Shown in pieces: positions 36,554-47,450 of a DNA stretch of 64,000 nt (the first letter of the stretch is position 1; each line of letters starts with the position of its first letter). A program made the translations under genes and the position numbers. The notes beneath the pieces were generated by a model that was given only the letters and a program-made list of their open reading frames with translations, did no database searches and was not told the DNA's origin. Where the stretch lies: the NCBI GenBank assembly GCA_003339415.1, contig PDHQ01000091.1:59592-123591 (forward strand), written 5' to 3'. The stretch comes from Ophiocordyceps camponoti-saundersi (nom. inval.) (lineage: Eukaryota > Ascomycota > Sordariomycetes > Hypocreales > Ophiocordycipitaceae).

Positions 36554-37777
36554 CTACAAATCCACGTCTGTCTGACAATCACACTCCTTTTCCTTGGCGA
36601 TGCAAATCATGTAGTCAACGGCGAGACCAGTACTAATAGTACCGCCCGTTATCCAGCATCCCTTCACAAACCACCACCAGCAGTCTTGTACGCTTCGGAG
36701 ATTTACGCGACGGACCATCACGGCGAGGCTAAGGAGAGACCCTCCGCAGCTGCCTATGAAGAAGGCAGGGCCAGCCCCCGACGCAAAACCAGAAGCGGCG
36801 AGGAGGGTCACCTGAGCTACCGCAAGGCCACCAAGAATTTTTTTCGATTCAGCACCATGCTTCAAGGCGATGCTTTTGATGCCGGCCTTGGCATCGTCAT
36901 ACTTGTCCATGTGGGCATAAATAATATCGTAGAGAATGGTCCAAGCCACGTTCGAGGCGTAAAGGAATGCCGCGGCGGTCAGTGCAGCACAGTTCTCAAT
37001 CAAGTCGAGGCCGAGTGTTGGGAACCCCAGTATGGCTCCCCAAGAAAAGGTAAGGCCGAGAACGAGCTGTGGGTAGTATGTCACTCTTTTTGCCAGGGGG
37101 TAGATGACCACGAGAGGTAGACTCAAAGCGCCGCAGACAACGCATGGAAGTGGGAACTGTAGCAGGATTGCGAGGCCAGCCAGAAGTTGGAATCCTGTGA
37201 AAACGATTCCGTGGAATGGCTTCACAGCTCCACGGGCGAAAGGTCGTAATTTCGTCCGTCTCACGTTGGAATCGAGATTTCTATCCCAGAGATCATTAAT
37301 GGTACAGCCAGCACCACGCATAATCAAGGCGCCAGCTAGGAAGAGAGCCGAGTAGGAAACCACAGAGCTGACAGATGCCACGGGTGTTGACATCGGGGCA
37401 GCCATAAGTGTCGAAAACAGGCATGGAAAGAACAGATAGTATGTGCCGGCGGGTTTATCAATGCGAATGAGCTCCGCATAAGGAACCCATGAGGCTGGCA
37501 GCCTCGAAAGGAGGCCAGAGGCCGGTTTAAAGCACGATCTTAGTGTTTCGCCAGACCGAGCCTCTGGATAGCTTCCAGCGGCCACTAACTGCGCCTGCCC
37601 TTTTGTTCGACTACTGCTTGACAAGTGATTTGAAGTGCGAATTGAGATTGAGACACAGCCGGGCTGCCTCGGGCTGCCTAATTTCGTCGATGGTCGACCT
37701 ATAACTCTGATAAGCGGACTGCCACAAAGCGAGGGTGAATATTGCGATGGTGGCCGAAGCATGCTGAGCAGGGCCAT
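36554..37777 (-). CDS. COQ2: UbiA-family polyprenyltransferase, probably mitochondrial 4-hydroxybenzoate polyprenyltransferase
   Basis: This is an intronless 407-residue integral membrane enzyme. COQ2 attaches the polyprenyl tail to 4-hydroxybenzoate in ubiquinone synthesis at the inner mitochondrial membrane. The first 90 residues are rich in Ser, Arg and Ala with few acidic residues, which fits a mitochondrial presequence. Both Mg-diphosphate motifs of UbiA enzymes are intact: NDLWDRNLD (161-169) and DIIYAHMD (284-291), the latter followed by DDAKAGIKSIAL. RIDKPAGTYY (105-114) and GAGCTIND are also conserved. Hydrophobic stretches near 140-157, 191-211, 214-227, 238-252, 264-281, 315-331, 336-354 and 374-391 fit about eight to nine membrane helices. 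The C-terminus (VQDCWWWFVKGCWITGG, 363-379) differs from the COQ2 proteins I recall, so a second fungal UbiA paralogue or a meroterpenoid enzyme remains possible. The start at 37777 is the first Met; Met6 is an alternative. Confidence 0.88.
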   Translation of the reverse strand: MALLSMLRPPSQYSPSLCGSPLIRVIGRPSTKLGSPRQPGCVSISIRTSNHLSSSSRTKGQAQLVAAGSYPEARSGETLRSCFKPASGLLSRLPASWVPYAELIRIDKPAGTYYLFFPCLFSTLMAAPMSTPVASVSSVVSYSALFLAGALIMRGAGCTINDLWDRNLDSNVRRTKLRPFARGAVKPFHGIVFTGFQLLAGLAILLQFPLPCVVCGALSLPLVVIYPLAKRVTYYPQLVLGLTFSWGAILGFPTLGLDLIENCAALTAAAFLYASNVAWTILYDIIYAHMDKYDDAKAGIKSIALKHGAESKKILGGLAVAQVTLLAASGFASGAGPAFFIGSCGGSLLSLAVMVRRVNLRSVQDCWWWFVKGCWITGGTISTGLAVDYMICIAKEKECDCQTDVDL

Positions 37778-37915
37778 GTGTCAATTCGAATACCGCCGGA
37801 AAGCGTCAGTCAACTGCGGAAGATAACTCAATTTGTTTGTCCCTTCTCTGTTAGATAAGTATTCTGGTCTATTTCACAGGATAGTGCGTTATGGAGTACT
37901 ATGTCAAGCTGACCA
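37778..37915 (-). promoter_or_regulatory. Upstream region of the prenyltransferase gene (138 bp)
   Basis: Only 138 bp separate the start codon from the Gypsy 2 LTR. The last five bases, GACCA (37911-37915), are the Gypsy target-site duplication. No clear TATA box was seen. Read on minus, the promoter may extend into the LTR, whose first 85 bp or so are unmutated. Confidence 0.5.
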
Positions 37916-38118
37916 AGATGAACAGCTCTGTCACCTGACTGTCAAGGATAGCCTTATATAGCCACTAAAATAAGCAAAAGAAAAGGTCCTATATATAGGA
38001 AGCAAAGCTAGTATATTATATATATTCTAAGAAGGCTCTAAGCTATCTATCTATACCTAAGATATAAATATTATATCTATCTAACTAAGTTAGGTTATAT
38101 AACTTATACCTACTATTA
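37916..38118 (-). repeat. Gypsy 2 3' LTR (left, 203 bp), outer part unmutated
   Basis: CA and TG are retained for about the first 85 bp (CTCTGTCACCTGACTGTCAAGG, GCAAAAGAAAAGG) and absent afterwards. The partner at 54116-54318 is RIPed at these positions and keeps TG only in its last 20 bp. Confidence 0.9.
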
Positions 38119-41100
38119 TATTTACTACTATATAAAGATAGTTTAAGGTATTTATCCCCTTTTAAGATTAAGGAAAGAAAAAGAAGATAATAAAGAAAAA
38201 AGGAAAAAAAAAGAATATATATAAATTAAGCTTTAGATAATAATCCCTTTACCCTTAATTAAACTTTATTAAAGCTTACTTTAATTTTACTATACTTAGT
38301 ATTTATTTTATTACCTATTACTACTATATTTACTTTTAGGAGTATTAAGTAGTTTAAATTATTTTTAGTTAACGTAATTAGCGTATCTATCTTATCTTTT
38401 ATAATTTTTAATTTATTAAAGGGTTATATAGGAAAACTTAAATTATTAGTTATATTAAGTATTTTTTAAATATAAGCTAATAATTTATAAACGTAAGTTA
38501 TAGTCCGCTTTAGATTTAATTATACTTAGCTAAATAAACTCTTAAGTAATAATTCGATAAGATAGTTACTTAAATCGATACTTTTTAGTATAGGTGCCTA
38601 TCTCCTATATTTTTTTTTTACTTAATTTCTTACTATAATAAGGGGCTTAGTAATAATAAAGTTTACTAAGTTAGAAATTATAAGCTAAAAAGTAGCTTAG
38701 GGAGTTATCTATATTATAAGTTATAGATTAAGTTTATTCTAAGCTATAAGCTTAAAGTATAATATTTAAGTTATAGCGTATATTTCCTTTAAAGTAAGAC
38801 TTAAGGCTAATACTTAAGTAATAGGGCCTAGTAATAGTAGTTATTTTTAAGCTATTATTAGCTATTCTAACGCTAAGTATTTCTTAAGCTTTTTCCTAAA
38901 AAGCTTCCCCCTAAGAGGCTAGACTATTATTAGTTTTTCCTTTATAATACGTAAAAATTAAGATATAAACTTATTCTATTTATTAATTTAGTAAAAAGTC
39001 CGCTAATATATTATTTTTAAGATAAATTAATAAAAATACTTAAGGTTTTTTAAAAATATATTCTTAGCTATAATTTTTAGTTACTTAAGGTATCTTAGCT
39101 TAAATATTAGTTCGGAGAAATTAGTTAGTAAGTTAATAATATTTATATTAAGGAAGTTAATAATAATATTAAATATTTAAATTAAGTATATAGGTATAAG
39201 AGGGAATATTAAAAGGTATTAAGTTATTATAATATCCTTAATCCCTTATATTTCCTTTATCTTTACTTTAAGCTAGGTAAGCTTTTAAGGCTATTATATA
39301 AATCTTATTATAAGCTATATAATCTACTATCTTAATATAGCTTAACTATATAAGGTATTACCTATTACTATAATAATAGCTTTTAATAGCTTTATAAAAG
39401 CTAAATATAAAAATTATATCTATTTTAGTAAGTAATCTTTAACTAGGTAATATTTAGCTTACTTAAAAGCTACCCTAGCTTTAATAAAAAAAGTAATAAT
39501 TATAAGTTTAACTTTTAACTAAATAAGGTCCTTAATATTAGGTATATCTAAATAATTAAGTATTATTTATAAGTTAAGCTACGCTTTAAAGCGTTTATAA
39601 ACTATTTTTCTATTTATTACCTTATTAGTAACTTATTTTAAGCTTTTAAGTAGCTAATATAAATTTTAAGGCTTTTTATATATTATAATATTACTTTTTT
39701 TAAAGCTTATAATAAAGGGGATAAGGCTACTAAGGCTTATATAAGGGGGGATAGCTATAAGTATAAGATTTCTATTAGAAGTAAGATTATCGCCTATTTC
39801 TATATTATCCTATATTAATATATTAAAAAGCTCTTAATTTATAAGATTTAGTATAATATCGGTCGCTTATAGTAATATATTAATAAGCGTCTAGGAAGTT
39901 ATATCTACTAAATATATAATTATAAGTTAAAGCTACTTAAGTATATTATAGTAAGAGGAAACCTCGACGGTAAGATAAGTTAAGGTAAATATAATAAATA
40001 TAAAAGAAAAAGGGTATATAAGAGAGAAAAGAGAAGAGAGAGATAACTAAAAGAGAAAATATTTAAGTTTAGGTTAGTAAGGCGAAAAAGTAAGTCCCTT
40101 TAAAATTATTATAAGCTAGCTAGTATAGCTAGTATCTACTAGTTATCGCTTTTTAAGTATTTAGGCTATATAAGGAAATATTTTAATAAGTCTTAGTAAA
40201 AGGTTAAGTTTATTATACCTTTAACTATAATATTATCTATATAGCGAATTATTTATAAAACTTTTCCTACTTATTAGTCTAGCCTAAATAAGCTAACTTA
40301 GGTTAGCTATAGCTTAGTAAATTTACCTTTCTTAGCTATATATATAAGATTACCTAGCTTAAATCTAACTATCTTAACTATTTCCTAGTAATATTTATAG
40401 CTTTTAGCTTTTAGTTTAAACTTAGCTTTAACTAGGCCCCTCCGGTTAGAGGCTTTAGTAATATAACGTAAAACTAAATTAATATATTAACCTTAACTTT
40501 TTTATAACTTTAGACGATCGGGGTCCCCGTTTATTCTTAACGCCGTAATATTACGAGAATTTAGTGCTTTCTGCCTCTCGGAGTCCGACTCCGCTAAAGG
40601 AATAGCTTTAAACGCGGGGTCGCGGGGCGGCCCGCCTCTAAGTCCGCTATCGGTGCCGATAATACTCGATAGCGGAACTTAAGAGCTTAACTAATCCTAA
40701 TAATATTCGCGTATAAGTAAAGGTTAATATAATATAGCTACTAACTCCGATAACTTATTTATCGATATTTTTTAAACCTTAATAGATCCTATTTTAAAGT
40801 CCGTATACGAAAAACTTACTAAGGTAATCTCCGCGTAAGATTTTCGCCCTATATAGGGTATCCTTAATATAGCGTTTACTAAGCTTTAATAGCGCTAATA
40901 AGCTTTTAAGGACCTATTTAGCTTATTTATTATTATCTCCCGCGCTATCTAAAAGTTAGTTAAAGCTACTTTTTATAAGGTAATAAGTAAGGGGTTAGAC
41001 TCCGCCCTTAGAGTTCTAACTTAGGCTAGTATAGTTATAAGCTCCGCCCCGAACTCCGCCCCCCTTATAGCGCCCCTTATATACCCGGTTCCGGCGAGAA

Positions 41101-43619
41101 CGGAAAGGGAGGTACTTATATTAGTAAAAAATATTCTAGTAGTTAAGGGAGTTCCGGCGCCTACTCCCTAAAAAGTTATCTAGAAAGTTAATAAAGCTAT
41201 AAGCTACTTCGTAATAGTTATTATATATTAATTTCCTAGCGGAGACCTTATAATTATATTTAACTTAAAGTATAAGGACTTTACTTTAAGGGATAAGTAA
41301 GTAGCCCGGGCTTTTAAAGCGGAGGCTAAGCGTATACGCTAAACTTATATTATTATCGCTAAAAGTATTTAGACTTTAATAGCTAATTATAACTATAACG
41401 CGCTACTTAATAGTATTAGGAAGGTAAATAAAGTTAACGTAGTCTAGGCGAAAGCACTTTAACCTTAATATATTTTCGGCGGAGATACCCCGCGGACTTA
41501 TCTTATTATAAGCTTAAGTAGTATAGAAGATATAAATTAGCTTTACTTAAATAGAATAGTTATAAACGCGGAGATAATTTACTATAAACTTTATAAGGAC
41601 TCCGCACGCCTTAAGTAATATTATAGATATTTCTAATTTAAATATATTACTAAGTATTATTAGAAGCCCCCTTAATATAAATATTATATAGCTACCTTAT
41701 ATAATAGTAAAGAAAAGAACTACTTTATATAAAAGGGAGAGAGACCTTACTATTATATTTTATATAAGGGTATATACTCCGTATAATTAAAAGATTACTC
41801 GGAGTCTTAGAAATAATAAAGCCGCGCTAAATCTAGCTTCCCTAATAAACTTTACTTTTTCTAATTATCGTAGTCTACTTAACCTCTAGCCCTTACTTAG
41901 CGGTAACTTTATAAAAATAGCGAAAGCTTTATTACTATCTCCTTAAGGAAGCGAGCGTATTATAAATCTCCCGGAGATACGCCTTAGCGCCCTTCTTATA
42001 ATACGCTACTTACTTAAGTCTCCCTAAGAAGCTCCTAACTTAATAATACCTATAGTAGCTATAAGCTATATAACGAACTTTATAACTTATAACTAGCCTT
42101 ATAATAATTCTAAGCGGAGTTTATATCTATAAACTTTACGCTATTAAAATAATTATAAATAACTATTCTTAATACCTAATCCTTATAAAAATTATAACTT
42201 TATTATAAAATATATAAAAAATTAACCGCTTTATTTAGCTCGCTTTATTTAGTAAGGAAAGTTATAATATTATCGCTATATAAAAATTTTAGCTTAATAT
42301 ATATAATCGCCCTTTACTTTTAAAACTTACTTTTTACCGCTTTATTTAAAGCGAAGGTAAAGCTTTTCTCTATATATATAAATAATATAAAATTTATAAC
42401 TAAGATTTTATAATAAGGCCTAACCTTACTAGAGTATCTTTCTACGATAAACTTTAAGTATTTACGGTTTACTCCCTACTACTTAGAATATATACTAGAC
42501 CTTTCTTACGCTTATTACCCCCTCCTCCCTCCTTATATTCCGCTTTCGACTCCGCTCTGCTAGTTATCCTCGGCGATTTTAACGCTTATTATCCCTCTTA
42601 AAACTTTTACGATCGCACCTCCCCTTACTCCGCGGAGCTTCTCTCCGCTTTTTACTAACTCCGCCTTAAACTCCTAACCCCTCTTTACGAGATTACCTAG
42701 GAGGTATATAAGCGGAGGATTAGTATTATTAATTTAATTTAAAATATACTTAATTATTTTCTTATATATTTTAGCCTAAACCTTAATCTCTTTAGCTTTA
42801 ATTATATCCCTTAGTTTATATTTTTTATAACCTCTCCCCTTTTAGATTTTATACTAATATTACGCTAAAAATATTTTAATTTTAATATTTTATAAGTAAA
42901 AGTAAAAAATTAACTTTTACTTTCTGCTATTTAAGCGGAGTTTATAGCGAATATTAAGAAGTTAATAATATAGCTATATAAATAACTAAATATTATAGCT
43001 AGCTTAATAGTTCTAAAATTACCTTAATAATATAATCTTTATTTATACTTATAATAAACCTTAAAAGTTACCTTTATAATTTTAAATATAAAATATACTA
43101 AGTAGTATTAGTAAGCGTAGCTAGACTTTAATTACTAGTAAGTATATTAAAATATTATAATATAATAAAAATCGTTTATTAGAAAAATAAAAAAAGATAA
43201 TTAAAGATAATTTCTCGCCTTTATAAGTAATAACCTTAATATTATATAATTTATAGCTTAGTAAGTAAAATTTTATAGCTAGGCTCCTTTAAAGCTTATA
43301 TATACTTCTCCTTTTTAATAAGATATAGACTCTGCCTTTTAATTATCTTTTTCTAAAAAGTTAAAGCTCCTAGCTTATAAGTTCTTTCCTTATCCCCCGG
43401 AGAATACCCCGTACCTCCCTATCTTTAACCCCTTCCTCCTAATAAATATTCCCTCCTAAGTTACTAAAAATAAGGTCCGCTCCGCCCTCTCTAGTATTAT
43501 ATTATAGAAATCCGCTAAGCTTAATAATATCCCTATTAGCTTCCTAAAAAGTTATAGTTAACCCTTTATAGTAGTTTTAATAAAGCTTTTTTAGGGATAT
43601 ATTACTTATAAATATTTCC

Positions 43620-44215
43620 TTACTTAATATCGGACTTTTAATATTATAGTTCTCCGGAAAGCGGGCAAAAGCTTAGAAGTTTATTAAACTTTAGGTAGCT
43701 ACTATCCTATCTTCTTTTTTAATACCGTAAGTAAGATTTTTAAAACTATAATTACGAAGAAGATATCTTATATAGCGGAGTCCGCGGGAGTCCTATTATA
43801 AGGTTAGATAGGTAACTATCCTAATTAGTTTACTAATAGCGCTCTACTCCTCCTAATAGAGTCTATCCGTATTATTTAAAGCTTCTAAAGCTCCGCTTCC
43901 CTCTTAATATTAGATATAATAAGCGCTTTTAACTATATTTTATATTTTAAGCTAATAGAAATCCTTAACTCTCTTAGCTTCCCCGGATAGATTATAGCTT
44001 TTCTCTACTCTTACCTTTCTAACTATACCTCCCGCTTAAAAGTTAATAATAAATTATTAAACTTTTTCCTTATCTTTACTAAAATCCCTTAAGGCTCCTT
44101 ACTCTCTCCGGTACTATTTATCCTATATATCTTATCTTTTTATAAACGCTTAAAATAGGCGACCGGTATACTTATTATTAGATTTATAGATAATATTAAT
44201 ATCCTTAATATTAGG
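43620..44215 (+). pseudogene. LINE-B reverse transcriptase core (broken)
   Basis: Blocks in order: RKAGKSLEVY near 43655-43685 and GSYYPI shortly after (family: YRPI.LL). DIISAFNYI lies near 43915-43940 with the catalytic Asp retained. TKIP, then stop, then GSLLSPVLFILYI lies near 44080-44130. FIDNIN at 44183-44200 has the second Asp of FxDD changed to Asn. The damage is all RIP-type. Confidence 0.88.
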
Positions 44216-47200
44216 CGTATCTCCGCTTAAGTTTACCGCTAGCTTAAATAGGCTTAAGGTATCTACTAGGACTAAGTAGCGGAGTATAAAATAACTTTTT
44301 AGTTACTTAAAAATAAGTTCCTTTACTTTACGAAAGCTTGCTCTACTAATATAACTCCGCTAATCCTTAATAGGATTACTATTTAACTTATATAAGAGGT
44401 ATATATACTTAAGGTTTAAATTTATTATAAGCTTTAATAGAAACCTTACCTTTACTATTTTATAAAGAAGCTCGATTACTAATAGCTAGCCCTAACTAGA
44501 CTTATATCGTTTACTTAGAGCTTCTTATTTCTTTAAGTAAGGGAAGTTTATACTAAGGTTATTAGGTTTACTATTACTTTTAGCGCTATAATTTATTCTA
44601 CTCTAACCTTACTAAGCGGTAAACTTAAAAGCCCCGTCCTCTAATAGCTAGCTATAACTTAGTTTAAATATTTTTATATTATCTCTAAGGCGTACTAAGC
44701 TACCCCTTCCTATTATATTAAGTTTAAGTTTTTTATCCCCCTTATTAATATTTACCTATCTTACCGCGCTGCCCGTAACTATTAACTCCTTTATATTAAA
44801 AAACTTATAGCTTATATCCGCTTTGCTTTAGAGAGAATCTCCGTATATTTTTACTAATAATATAAAAGCTAGCCCCGCCTTACTTATATCCCCCTCGAAT
44901 CTCTCCGATCCTCCTTTACTATTTAGGTATAGACTCTAAATATCTCCTCTTAGTCCCCTAAAACTTTAAAAGCCCGCCTCTACGAAGAGTAGCAGCTTTA
45001 CTAAAACTCTAAAAAAGGAAGGCTCCGAAAGTATAGCTAGTCCTCTAAATACCTTACTAATAAACCGCCCCGATTAAAACTTAGTAACGCTTTATAAATC
45101 TATTAGGGTTTTCCGAAATTCCTTAGTAGCGCCTTAACTTAGCTTTATAGTAGTAAAATTAGCCTTAATAAGTTTCTCTATACTTATAATATTCTTATAA
45201 TCTTAACCCCTTATTATTTTTATAATAGTAAGGAAGATAAGATAGCGGCTTACCTCGCCTTATAATATAAGCTTACCGCTTATAAAAGAAAGCTTTTATT
45301 TATACTTCTTATAAATTTAATTTAAAATTATAGGGATTTTAATAAGGCCCTTAGTTATAAGGTTATTATAAGCTTTCTTACTTTATAATTTATTTACTTA
45401 TAACGCCTCTGCTAGTTTAACCTCTCTTTATTATTTTATAATATTTAAATATATTAAAATACTTAAGTATAAAGTTTAAGCGTAAGGGATAGTTTTTAGT
45501 ATTTTTACTATATAACTATTATTATTTATCTACCCCGTACCCCGCTCTTACCTCCGCCCCTCGCTCCGCTTAGCCCCGCTTAGCTTACTTAGCCCTCTTA
45601 CCCCTTTTTTTACCTTACCCTCCGCCTTATTTTTTACGCTTAATAGTACTTTTAACGCTTATAAGCTTATCTTCTAAGCTATTACTATCGCTTTCCGCCG
45701 CGCGCTTTAACGCCGCCGATATAGATTTTATAAAAGAAAGCTTTAGTACTTAAATAAGGTTTAGCTTAAGCTTCGGCTTTATTACTCCCCCGCCCTCCTT
45801 CTTCGTACTTTTTACTACCTCCGCTCCGCCTACCTCCTCCTCCCCTCCGCCCGCCCCCTTAACTCTATTTACCTTTTCCTTATTACCTCTAACTATTACC
45901 TAATTTAACCCGCTCCTTAATATCGATATAATAATAATTAATATTTAGGCCGCCGCCTTATTCTCCTCCGCCTTTAACTCCTTTTTTAGCTATAGCTCCC
46001 GCTTTAATTTTAGGCGATTTAAGTTAAAAGTACGCTAAAGCTTAAAAATATTCTCCGGAATATATTTAAACTAGTTAACTTTAATATAATCCGCTATTAC
46101 TTAATTAAAGTTACTCTAAACTTAGTTAATATTATACGCTATATTACGTATAAAAGATTAGAGGTTTTATATTTTTACTTATATTTTTAACCGAAATTTT
46201 TATAAGAACTTTATAATATAATCTTTTTAAGCGGTAATAATAATAATAATAATAGTAATTATTATTATTATAGGCACCGCCTCCCTTACCTCCGCTATAG
46301 ATTTCGTTATTATTATTATAATTATTATTAACTAAGCTAGCACTTTCGCTACCGCGCCCTCCGCTACCGCCTCCGCTTCCTCCTTCGCGTCTGCTATTAC
46401 CGCTTACTTTACTTATAGTTTAATTATTATATTTATTACCGCTATTATTATTATTATCGCTCCGCCCCCCTCTCCGCCTCCCGCTCCGCTTATACTAATA
46501 ATTATCTATCTACTTAGTATTCTAAGGTAAGCTAGTATTAGTATATAAAACTCTTAAAAAGAAATATTAGTAGTTATTATAGTAGGAGTAATATTAAGGG
46601 CAGCTACTAGAGCGGCTAACCTTACTAAAGCGCTCGCTTATATTATTATCGTTATTATATTAAGTTAAAGCTTTAACGCTTTATTCCGCTTTTATATATT
46701 ATATAAGTTAATTTAAATTCTTTCCTATTACTTATTATTAGCTATATCTAAAACTCCGCTCCGCTCCGCTCCGCCCCGCTTTATATTTACCGGTAAGCTA
46801 CTCGGCTATCTTTCTCCGCTAATATACTACGCTACTTTTATCGTAGCGGCACGTAACTTCTCCGAATATATCTATAACTTAGTTAGCACTCCGAGCTCTA
46901 ACTTTAGCCTAACTTCTAATATTACTTACCTTCTAATATTTATACTAAGCTTTAATATAATTATAATAACTAGCTAATTATAAGCCTATATACTTTATTA
47001 GCTTTATATACGGCTAGCGCTATATAATATTACTTACCTTATTATTTTTAGTATAAGATTTTATAGTTAGCTAATTAGGCTATATATATAATATAAAGGA
47101 GGTTACGGGGCTCGCTATAAATAATCTTAAGTATATTTATTACTATTACTTTATTAGCATAGCTACGTAACTTTTTTACCTTTGCCTTCTTTTTATTATA

Positions 47201-47420
47201 AAAGCTAAAAGGAAAGGTTAAAAGAGGGGGTTAGAAACGCACCTTTTTTTAAAAATAATAAAAAAAAGAAAAAGAGGAAAGAAAAAAGGAGGTAGAAAAG
47301 AAAAAAATATAGCCCCCCCCTCTAATTACTAATATATAATAAAGCGGCTACCCCGCTACTTTACCTTACCCCCCCTCGGACTTTCCTTTCTCCGCCCCGC
47401 CCTATACCGCCTTACCTCGC

Positions 47421-47450
47421 ACCGCCCCGCACCGCCCCGCACCGCCCCGC
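47421..47450. repeat. Tandem 10-mer ACCGCCCCGC x3
   Basis: Three exact head-to-tail copies in the CpG-rich 3' part of LINE-B, with further CCGCCCCGC variants around them. GCA here (CGCACC) is not RIPed. Confidence 0.95.

Noticed and set aside
36277..36578. Short frames in the convergent region on both strands
   Set aside because: They overlap the end of RPS23 or lie in 3'UTR space, with no conserved features.
36686..37355. Plus-strand open frames (36686-37120 and 37104-37355)
   Set aside because: They lie antisense to the prenyltransferase gene, whose motifs are conserved, and resemble no family.
37635..37826. Small plus-strand frame over the prenyltransferase start
   Set aside because: It is an antisense shadow of the presequence, with no recognisable content.
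45540..46800. GC-richer CCGCT-type block that might be a host gene
   Set aside because: It lies inside LINE-B, lacks open frames and keeps the RIP signature; it fits a degraded 3' region of the LINE.
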